A stretch of 64,000 nucleotides of DNA from Oscarella lobularis (lineage: Eukaryota; Porifera; Homoscleromorpha; Homosclerophorida; Oscarellidae), in NCBI RefSeq assembly GCF_947507565.1, contig NC_089194.1:992001-1056000 (forward strand). Direction: 5' to 3'. Both the position numbers and the translations under genes were made by a program. Below the pieces are notes generated by a model. It saw nothing but the letters and a program-made list of their open reading frames with translations. It did not search any database and was not told where the DNA came from. Every line of letters begins with the position of its first letter. Position 1 is the first letter of the stretch. This document shows, in pieces, positions 55,401 through 64,000 of this stretch.

Positions 55401-58400
55401 GTATTGATTAAGTGGAACGTCGATCTACTGACTCTTCCGGCTCGGGAACGTCGTCCGGTGCGAGTGAATCCACCCGTTCCCGAGTGCGAATTTGGCGTGA
55501 TCGAGACGCGCCTGTGGCGCGATTTCACCGACTCGTGCATTCGCGGCGATTCGGATAGAAAAATCAATCGACTTATCGCGAGAATCGAAGCCGATCCCCG
55601 TAGCGGTCTAGGTGCGACGGCATCGAGAGAGAGACCAAGCGACTTCGTCGTTTCGAAGCAAAAAAAGGTCGCTATTATTAGGAAAACGATCGCCGTTTTC
55701 GATTTAGTTTCGGTGCACATTTCGAGTCGGATGCAACGTGGCATCATTCGACCGTTTATTCAACTCGTCAACTTTTCCGACGGTTTAAGCATATGCTTGG
55801 ATCACAACGAACGGCCGGGTCGTTGCTTTGGTCCGCCGTTGACTAGGAGCTCTCTAGTTCGTCGGCAAAAGTTTCCCGATTTACGAACCTATTATGAGTA
55901 TTGGACGCCTCTCGTTGATATTGAAGGGGCAACGGCGAGCGTCAAGTCGTCGCCGACCGCTTCGCCGACTTTAATACGGGAAATGGTCGTCCGTTGGCGA
56001 GAAACGGGCGACGACTTACCCACGGGTGAAACCATACTGAATTTGAAATTTGCTGAAGAAAATAAGATTGCCTTTTATCGAGGCGACTACATCTGCCTGC
56101 GATATTTTGATTTGCCTATGAGCCAGGAAAGGCGGCCGAAGCCGGACAGTCCGTCCGACGTCTGGAAATTGGAATCGAATCGAAATAAGTATCACTTTGT
56201 TCTTCATTGCACTGTTATCGGTTCCATGGAACGCTACAGTCAAGAACTGCTAAAAAAGGAGGAAATCGAAGGCAGCGATTTCCAGGAAGACAAAGATTTG
56301 GTGAAAATTAAATTTCAACCCTGTTTTGGCTCGACGGTGACTGACGTTCAGAAGCGCCAGCTGGAGCAGCTTCTACTCAAAGGAAGAACGCTCTGTATGG
56401 CGCAGACGATTCATTGCAGTCTTCCGTTCAGGTATGTAGAGTGCATCTTTGTTCATTGTCCAAATGATTTGCGTACAGGAGAACGAAGCGAAATTTGGAA
56501 GGCCTTTTGGAAGACGAAGACGACAGCAATGTCTTACTCAGAGAAATGGCGTTTGGAGATTTAAACAAGTTGAAAAAAGATGCTACAGCTAAACGAAGCG
56601 ACGACGGTATATCTACGTTGAGTTTGCAAACACGTACCTATACCGTATTACGTATTAGTGGGAAGTCGTCGAGATATGTCTCTTGCTGACGTGTTCGGAA
56701 AAGAAGCCGTATTAAATGCGAGTCAATATAATGCTGTTAAACTCGCTTTAGAACAGAAAGTAACTCTGATTCAAGGTCCTCCAGGTTTGTCGAAATTTGC
56801 ATAACTTTATTTGAATATGAAATTTGTTTGCTTTTTATGTGTTCAAGGAACCGGTAAAACCGTTACCGGAGTTCACATAGCGTGGCTTTACGCAAAGGAG
56901 ATAAGAAAAAGGCGAGTCAAGCGTTCAAAGCTTTTCGTATGCGCACCCTCTAACGAAGCGGTCGATTTAATTGCAAGTCGGTTTTATACCTCTCTGACTA
57001 TAATTAGTTCTACGTCGTTGGCCTTTGTAGGAAAGCTCAAGGGTCTGATTGCGAACCGGAGTCGCGGGAAGCAAGAGAATGACGACGAAGACGACGACGA
57101 CGACGACGACATCACTATACTTCGCGTCTACAGCGAGAGCATTGCTCAAGCCGCTTACAGTGGCCCGTGGATATTCAATCGATACAAACCAGCTGGAATG
57201 CCCGATCGTGACGCTCATTCGAAAGAAAGCGACGACCTATACGACATCTCCCTGCATCGAATGGTCCGAGATGTGACGCAAGCGGACGAGGAGAAAAAAG
57301 AGAAAGCCCGTAAAATTCTTGAGAAAGAGAACGACTTCCAAGAAAGGTTTGAGTCGAATGACGAAGACGACGTACCGTCCAAGCGTGAAGTCGACGACTA
57401 CTTCACTGTCGTCCGTTCGGCCGAACGTCCCGAAGTCAAGAGAGCGGACATCATTCTTTGCACGTGCATTAACGCAGCGAGCAAAAAATTTCAAGATATC
57501 GAAAAGTCTCACTGCATCGTCGACGAAGCCGGCCAGTGCACCGAGCCGGAGACTTTGGTAGCGATCAACGGAACGACGAAACGAATAGTCCTCATAGGCG
57601 ATCATAAGCAACTTCGGCCCGTCGTTCAGAACAACGACGTCACCGAAGTGTTGAGTATATCGATGTTCGAAAGGCTCTTTGAAAACGAACGAAGTGGCTT
57701 GGGTCCCAGAGCGAAGCAGTCGAGCAGAGCGGTAATGCTTACCACGCAATACCGGATGGTCAGTTTTATAATTGAATCAATTGATATATGAGATATGTGT
57801 TTTAGCACAAAGACATATGCGCCTTTCCGTCGCTGCATTTTTACGAGAACATGCTCGAGACGGCCCCGGAAGTGGAACGACGACACGACCCTGGGCAACT
57901 TCACGTGTGGCCCGAGTGCTGGCGACGGTTGCGAATGCCGCTTCAGCATCAGCAGCCCAAGTGTTTTATTCACGTCGAGGGCGAGGAGAAAGTGACACCG
58001 GTGGCTGAGAAGGGCAAGGGAGGCGACGAATCCAAGTCGAATGCCAAAGAAGTGGAAATGATAGTAAACACCCACGTGACTCCTCGCGGTTCTTTCCTAC
58101 GTTTCTATTCTAGGTACAAGTTATTAAATCAATGCAGAGAAAGAAACGCCTTCGTCAGCATAGCGTGCGCGTTATCACGCCGTACACAGCTCAGCGGGAA
58201 GCAATAGTTAAACAATTGGAAGAGATAAAGAAACTCAATTGTTTTAAGGAACTTAAAATAGGATCGGTGGCGGAAACTCAAGGTAAGCACGTGGAATATA
58301 CTATTGCACAGTGCCACGTGGTTTTTGTATGCAGGAGGGGAAGCGGATTTTGTTATCCTGTCAACCGTGCGCTCTATGCCCAAGTCGCGCATACTTTCGT

Positions 58401-58676
58401 TTCCCGCCAGATCGTGGCTGCGCGAAAATCTTGGATTCGTTCAGGACAGCAACCAGATTAACGTTGCCATAACCAGAGCAAAATTTGGGCTAATCGTCAT
58501 CGGTGCGAATCCTTCTTTTACTAATTACTTTATCTTCCTCGTTGAAAGGTTATTTTTGTCTGACAGGAAACCAACATTTGCTTTCCGTCAACGCTATGTG
58601 GAGAGAGCTCATCAGGAACTATCGAGAGCAGCGCTGTGTTCTTGACAGTCGCGAAGCAAAAGAAATGTTCAGCTGA
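46418..58676 (+). CDS. HELZ2-like: HELZ/HELZ2-like protein: CCCH zinc fingers, UPF1-like helicase, RNB exonuclease, second UPF1-like helicase
   Basis: ATG 46418 or 46499 (MENDFHRACHLLQFARQ) opens a TPR-like N-terminus (EAFERLRRHKEALNDCNLLL). After a basic, disordered stretch come Cys/His fingers (VVCRLCFRKSRFYKT...CPHH; CVYRSGKVCTFPHSEQEL; CAYGRRCVYAHGDDEYARW). Helicase 1 (exon to 50912): GPFGTGKT, VIDEAAQATEPES, VLAGDTVQ; then, after a 1.1-kb intron, NLVTNYRSQ (52055 exon), QEFRVVLVSTVMTS and NTVLTRAKSLVIVFGDP. The RNB domain in the 52652-56433 exon has FTIDPEHSRDLDDALSV with all four catalytic Asp, plus YTHFTSPIRRYVDLVMQRLL. Helicase 2: IQGPP|GTGKTVTG (split by an intron), CIVDEAGQCTEPETL, LIGDHKQLRPVV, TTQYRM, ADFVILSTVRS, INVAITRAKFGLIVIG; stop at 58676. 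In mammals HELZ2 is interferon-induced, with RNA helicase and 3'-5' RNase activity; here that is by analogy. Exon joins are by eye. Confidence 0.92.
49163..49430. repeat. TTAATTAA-rich intron with a direct repeat
   Basis: AAAGTCCGTCAGCACTCACT occurs at about 49163 and again at about 49214. Long TTAATTAATTAA runs separate and follow the copies, and CTGTAAC/GTTACAG forms an inverted pair between them. Intronic; no coding sequence. Confidence 0.7.
50913..52054. repeat. 1.1-kb intron of the HELZ2-like gene containing a two-copy tandem repeat of about 180 bp
   Basis: Copies start at about 51002 and 51183 (GCCGACATAGCGCCTT and ACCGACATAACGCCTT). They share TGTATTCCTTCGCTTTTCGC-like sequence and TTAGGGCATTTCGTAGCAAC at their ends. 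Beyond lie a CAGAG microsatellite (about 51604-51630) and an unrecognised segment (51650-51830) that could be an old transposon fragment. By far the longest intron of this gene. Confidence 0.6.
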
Positions 58677-59372
58677 TGAGTGTGCGCGGTATTTTATGCC
58701 CTAGAGAGTTTGTAATAATATTTTCATAAGAAGACACCGAAGTCTTCCTCTTGACCTAGGTAATTAATGAAGTTACCAGAATATAGCAAGCGTATTTCTG
58801 TTTTTTTTCTGCTAAGATATATTGTTCACTCTTTTAAAACTTTGGACGGATTTTCTTGCGCGAAAACTACGACGTCTTTAGCGCGCGTGCTTAAAACTGT
58901 TGCTGTTTTTCTGCTCAATGCAGCTGCACTTTCTCGACTTGAGGTCAAAGATGTGAAGAGTTCTTTGGGTATCCATTGCAAATGGGCTCCCATGCAACCG
59001 TCTTGCTAGCGCGGGCAGCTAGGTGAGCAATTTCGCGCATAGGACCAATTCCTACTCTCCCTGCACGCTTCTTTCGATTGCAAACGAGAGTTTATAGACG
59101 CACAAGCTGATTTATCTTCCTGGGGTCCCCTATGGTGCAGGCGTTTCCCCATGCACGTAATTGTATATCATGCATGTGTAGCTTAGTTTGAATCTTTAGT
59201 CATAGACATCAGCTGGAGCGTCAGCTGGAGCGTCAGCTTGGTGTTTCCGTTTCTATAGTCGCTTAGTGGTTTTTTACCTTCCATTATTGTCTCCTCGTGG
59301 GATCGAGAGACTAGTTTATATAAGAACACTCAATCCAACCGCTTCTCATCTCAAAGCGCAAGCAAAACGAGA
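58677..59372. other. Intergenic, no gene recognised
   Basis: No supported coding exon. A direct repeat CAGCTGGAGCGT occurs twice at about 59211-59234, shortly upstream of the next gene, and may be promoter-related. Confidence 0.4.
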
Positions 59373-62300
59373 ATGCTACGCACGTCGACGACGCTCGTTC
59401 CCCTTCTCGTTCTTCTACTCCGAGTCGTCGTCGACGACTCGACCGCTTCTCGAGAGTTCGAGGCGTGCGTCACGTCGAAAGGCGCATCGATCGACGTCAA
59501 AGAAATGAGCGTCCACGGCAAGATGACGAACGACGGCGATGCGACCGTGCTCGACATTCTCAACTGCGTCGACGAGGGTCTCTCGACGTCAGACTTGGAC
59601 GAGACGACGACCGATAATAGTCTGTTCAATTTCGTCGTCGATAACTTTGCGCTCTACACGAACGTCGACGTTCTCCGCATTGGCACGAAGAACGTCGTCT
59701 CGTGGACGCTTCAATCGAATTTCATGACGCTATCCGACGTCTCGGCGATCGTTTTCGTTCGACTCGATCTCGCTGATAAGGTCAGCGTGAGCTATGTTTC
59801 GTTAGCCGGTGTTTGGCAAGTGAACAGCGACGTTCGTCTCAATTTGAAAATATATCGCGTCGACTCGACGTACTATATTATTAGGGCGAGCCGCGACGAA
59901 TCTGATCTATTATTGCCCGTCGACTCGTTTATTCGTCATTTCGTTTCGGACTTCTCGTTGAGCGAGCTCGCCGTGCCGCCGGGAATATCGAATCCAATTA
60001 CGACTCTACACAATATGCGAGTATTGCGCTATTCTTTCTCGACGAAGCGGCCCAACTGCATTGGAGTCATATTGCGACCCGATGAGCCAGTCGACGTCGT
60101 GCCGGGAATCGTGCGTCTTGTCAACCCGTTTCTTTTCATTAACGTGACACTGTCCACGCCTCGCGTGGCAACTATCAAAATGAACGGCGTTTGGGAATTC
60201 GATTCGACTCGACTTCCCGTTTCAATCGATCCGACTGCTAAAGGCTTCTATTTAACCGGACGAGGAACCGACTCTATAAGCGTTCAAAGCATCGTCAATA
60301 AATTCGACGCCGACTACATACCGTCGGCACTCGAGTCGGCACTCGAAAAGGCGTCGATGTCGAATTTCGCTATAGAGAGTCCATCGTTTAAAATCCCTTT
60401 GGAAACGGGTGCAAAAGGCTTTCGATGTTACATTGCCGGTCGACCGGTAATCGACGGCTGGTCGGAAGTGACGTTCGGCGGCGTCAGCGCCGTCGTCGAC
60501 AAAGGGACGGCGACGAATAAAGCGGCACTCGTCGTCGGCTTCGAGATCGCCAAAGCGAAAATCGTCGATATCGTAGAAAAGTTGACGGATGTCCGTGTCA
60601 AACCGCCGCCGCCAAGTCTTCTCGATCAATCGACGAAAGTCGCTTTCGCGATATCGTCACGTGACGTGGACGACGACGACGACGACGACGTTCGTCTCGA
60701 AGGCCAGATTCTTAGTCAAATTTCTCTCCGAAGCGGTTTGTCCATTGTCGCTTCTTTCGCGCTTCCAAGCGACTGCGAGAAGGATTCCTTCTGCAAGTAT
60801 GCTAAAGACGCGTTCGGCGCGAATGTACGAATTGCAGCGACGATTACGTCTCCTAGTCGCCTGCTTATACCTTTTTCCGCTCCTGGCGTCGACATCAACG
60901 TCGTGGGCCCCAAACTCGTTCTCAGCAGAGTGTTGCTCAAATTCACTCTAGGCAGGGTGGCGTCTTACGTGAGTATACGCGCCACTCTATCGCTCGCTCG
61001 TCCGCGGCTAACTTTCGTCGGATCGATTCAAGTCGGTAATCGGGGTCTCGAACTCATCATGACGATGGAGGGCACGTGGAAGCAGGCGTTCGGCGTCGAC
61101 TTTCTCGCATTGAGCAACGTCGTCGTAATGATGAATCTCGACAGTGGAGTCGGACTTCGCTCTATCGAATTGTACGGCAAAATGAGCGTGGGAAAACGTG
61201 AGAGTGGACACGAAATCGTCGCAATCGTCCGAGCTGGTATCGATCCCGCTGATCCTGAGCGTAATCATTTCCAAGGATTGATGAATAAAGTGACGATCGA
61301 CTCGATACTGAAAGCGCTCGACATCGATCTGACATTGCCGTCGTTTCTACGCACGAGCACTTTTCTTGACGGCCTTCAAGTGCATTCCGTCGAACGACGA
61401 CATCGGTCGGGAATGGTCGTGCCTAAAAGCGTTGTTTTGAAAGGCGCGATCTACATTCTTGGCTCGACGCAGCAAAAGGCTCTCGTCGAGATAAACCTTC
61501 CACGTGGCATTCGAATCATCGTTCGCATGGATCCGCTCTTCATCGGAGCGAGAATAAAAATGTACGGTTCGGCGATCGAATCGCCGGTCGGTCCACTTCT
61601 CGTCGCCGACGTCACCACTTTACCTTTACTTTCCAAAGTCAACGTAGCGATCAGCGGTTACGTGAATTTTTTTCACCACCTCTTCTGGGATAAAATCGTT
61701 CTCCAAATAACGGACAGGGAATTTGTCTTCTGGATGCGAACTGATCTGTTTCTTTATCACAACGTTCTGCTGAAGTTTTACGCGCCATATGGATCCTTTC
61801 GGGGCGCGTCGTTTCGAGTGCGCGGGAGCTTTCCGATTGAGCTGATAGCGAAGTTGGAGTACGGCGTTCAAACTTTTATGATGGATGTTTCAGAGGCAGC
61901 CGCAGAGGCAGTCTCCGCCGTGACGAAAAAACGTTTAGACCGGGCTAGGTTGGATTTTAATGAAGCAAGGCGTAACGTGTTAGACGTGAAGAAGAAACGG
62001 GATACGGATTGTAAGATCAGATTATGTCCGACAAGTAAGTGTTTCCTAAAGTGGAGATCATCTCTAATTTCCGGTACATATGCGTGCACGGTTGTATATG
62101 AAGAGTTATGATTTATGAGCATTTCTTGCTCCTCGCAATTAACAGACGTCACTTAATGTACTAATTCGTTTTCTGTTTAGCTTGCGTGGGATGTCCGTCG
62201 TGGAACCAATTGTGTGTTCGTTTTTGGAGAAAAGCAATCGGTTGTCCGTCGTGGGACAGCTGCTGTTTGAAAATTGCTGACGTCCCATGCGTTGCTCGCA

Positions 62301-63784
62301 ACTTGATTTGCAAGTCGATGCACTCTATCGCTTACAATTCAGTTTTTTTCGCGGAAAAGATCTTACAACTTAGGAGCTTCATATTGCGCAAAGCCTATGA
62401 AGCTTTAGACGCAACCAAGCAGGCACACGTCGTTGGAAGTGAAGTGACGAGTTTGCTTGCCCAGTATGGTCCGCAAGGAATCGTCGACATTAAAAGAGTA
62501 GATTTCGACGTCAACATCGAACTTCTTGATGCGAGTAGTCTTTTATGCACCGTCGTCGCTCGGTTTGGCAATCGAGAGAGGCGTTTCAATATTCCCCTGC
62601 AGCGGAATAGCGTAAAAGGCATGGCTTCGGATATGGCCAAAGAGTTTCTTCGTGGCATTGAGGGACGACGTCGACGAAGCGTTCCAGAACTTCGTCGATT
62701 ATCGAGCTCCGCATCCACATCGACGAGCCGTTTTCGACGCGAAACTGACTCTCACCTCGCTTTTGTGAATGACGTCAACAAAGGATTAGCCCAGCTGAAA
62801 AAGAAAATCGAGAATTTGGCTCTTCCTTTCAGCATCACTCCGCAGCAAACTCGCTCTCGTTTGCAACCTAAACCTCTGTCTGCAGAGGAGCTTAGAGCAC
62901 CTGGTAAGCAAAGCTAATTATTATTAATTATTATTATTATTATACGGCATGCATCTGCTCTCCTTTCTTTAATTTATTCATTCATTCATTCATTCATTCA
63001 TTCATTCGTAATTCTTACTCCATAGATGCTGACCCTGATAAATGCGCGTTTTTCAAGAAACTCAATGATACTCTTGAAAAGATACCTCTTGCCTTAAAAA
63101 TCGTCTCCAAGAGCTGGACAACGAGCTATGCCAACTATACAATCGCTTCCCGAAATATTTCGGTGGAGCTTGGTAAAACAAAGACTGCTTTCAAACAGGC
63201 TCAAGAAGAAGAGAAAAGTCTAGCGGATCTCGTCGAAACCGCAAAAAGTTTGACGGGCGTCGATTCGTCGTCTCCTCTTCTTACGCAAGAAGACAAGGAG
63301 GCTTTCAGGAAAACTTCAGAAGATTTCGATATCACCAAATCCGTGTTTAATGAAGTTGAAAAAGGTACTCAGTGCATGGGGAATAATAGAAATCACTCGA
63401 TTGTTGCTTTTTTTCATTTATTTCGATTCAGTTGAAAGGAAGTGGAACGAAACGCTCAAAGACTGGTTTAAAAACAGGCAAAAAATCCTTTTTCCGGAAG
63501 AAGTAATGGGCTTGTCGCTCAAGGAGTATCTCAAGGAAGCATTCAACGCGTTGAGAAATCTCTACCCGAACGTTCCTGATGAAGATACAGATTCAACCGT
63601 GGACGAAGTGGACGAAGTGGAAGAGGTCGTTTCTCTGATGCCAGATGACTGTCTATAGTGACTTTTTCGTTAATAGGATATGAATGAGCTGATTGACTCC
63701 GATACGGCGATCAAATCAAAGGAAGCTGCAACCAATGTACTCGATGCCCTGAAGAGAATAGGGGATTTTTTCTGCCCCAGTTAA
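59373..63784 (+). CDS. Large secreted protein of unknown family with repeated beta-rich modules, Cys-rich hinge and helical tail
   Basis: ATG 59373 starts a signal peptide (MLRTSTTLVPLLVLLLRVVV). The first exon runs uninterrupted to about 62034 (about 890 codons), with alternating hydrophobic strands and recurring modules. Examples are LSLARPRLTFVGSIQVGN, VSYVSLAGVWQVNSDVRLN and INVTLSTPRVATIKMNGVWE, each followed by a SIVNKFDADYIPSALESAL- or DSILKALDIDLTLPSFL-like helix. An Asp run (VDDDDDDDVR) lies mid-protein. After a GTAAGT intron a Cys-rich stretch appears with two GCPSW motifs (TCVGCPSWNQLCVRFWRKA, GCPSWDSCCLK). Exons at about 63027-63365, 63432-63627 and 63680-63784 encode helical sequence with NWT/NYT-type glycosylation sites and end RIGDFFCPS. 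I do not recognise the family; the sequence suggests an extracellular matrix or lipid-carrier-like beta architecture, but that is speculation. Confidence 0.75.
62920..63008. repeat. ATT and CATT microsatellites in intron
   Basis: TTATTATTAATTATTATTATTATTAT near 62920-62943 and eight or so ATTC units at 62975-63008, both inside an intron of the secreted-protein gene. Confidence 0.85.
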
Positions 63785-63967
63785 CCTTGCTGAAGCTGAC
63801 TTGTCACTGTCCCGTTTAGGTGTTGAATTTGAATGTTCGCGGTTGTCTGTGTTGCACGCTGTTTATGTATCTCTTAGGCGCAAGTATGGTCTAATAAACA
63901 AAGTCAAAAAACGCACTGAAGTGAAATTGACAACGATTCTGTGGCCCGTATATCCGGGTAGGGTAAT

Positions 63968-64000
63968 CGGTTTTTCCTTGGTTTTTCAAGAAAAACCGTT
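63968..64000. repeat. Inverted repeat at the right edge
   Basis: CGGTTTTTCCTTG and CAAGAAAAACCG form a hairpin ending at the window boundary. It may be a small foldback element or the start of a longer one cut by the edge. Confidence 0.55.

Overview
This is a gene-dense eukaryotic, almost certainly metazoan, window. Genes are split by short GT-AG introns (about 50-110 bp) and encode animal-type proteins: a tandem calponin-homology actin-binding protein, a class A GPCR, an EF-hand/WD40 protein of the WDR49 type, a lysosomal-type alpha-L-fucosidase, tetraspan membrane proteins, a TRPC-like channel and a HELZ2-like helicase-RNB-helicase. Compact introns, intermediate GC and TTAATTAA-rich spacers suggest an early-branching animal. 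A homoscleromorph sponge is my best guess, but that is inference only; no search was possible.

Layout. Positions 1-13610 hold four minus-strand genes: the 5' part of a CH-domain/spectrin-like gene running off the left edge (291-2036), a GPCR with an apparent frameshift (2375-3468), a WDR49-like gene (4562-10217) and an alpha-L-fucosidase (11190-13610). Only 65 bp separate the fucosidase start codon from a divergent plus-strand tetraspan gene (13676-14665). A PMP22/claudin-like gene (15776-16368) and an ankyrin-TRPC channel (16758-20363) follow, then a short decayed copy of the channel's first exon (around 21109-21330).

Positions 21617-45778 are the striking part. They hold nine tandem, same-strand, intronless genes of about 2.5 kb plus one relic, with spacers of roughly 80-430 bp. 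The proteins look like ZYG11/ZER1 substrate receptors: an N-terminal elongin-BC box (TLRDxCLAxL), a CUL2 box (IPDVLERxL), leucine-rich repeats, a highly variable Asp-rich linker encoded by GAC/GAT repeats, and a divergent ARM-like C-terminal half. Six copies look intact. One carries a single in-frame TGA, one has two frameshifts, and one has a frameshift plus a broken CUL2 box. A three-gene block (G2-G3-G4 versus G5-G6-G7) appears to have been duplicated. A conserved element (CCGGGAACGTAA in gene orientation) lies just upstream of nearly every start codon and is tripled before the outermost gene. This is a lineage-specific expansion of predicted CRL2 E3-ligase receptors and the best candidate for an undescribed system here.

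Right of the array, on the plus strand, lies a HELZ/HELZ2-type gene (46418-58676): TPR-like N-terminus, CCCH zinc fingers, UPF1-like helicase 1, RNB exonuclease domain with all four catalytic Asp, and UPF1-like helicase 2. The last gene (59373-63784) encodes a large secreted protein of unknown family with repeated beta-rich modules, a Cys-rich hinge and a helical tail. Exon boundaries given here were read by eye from GT/AG sites and reading-frame continuity.
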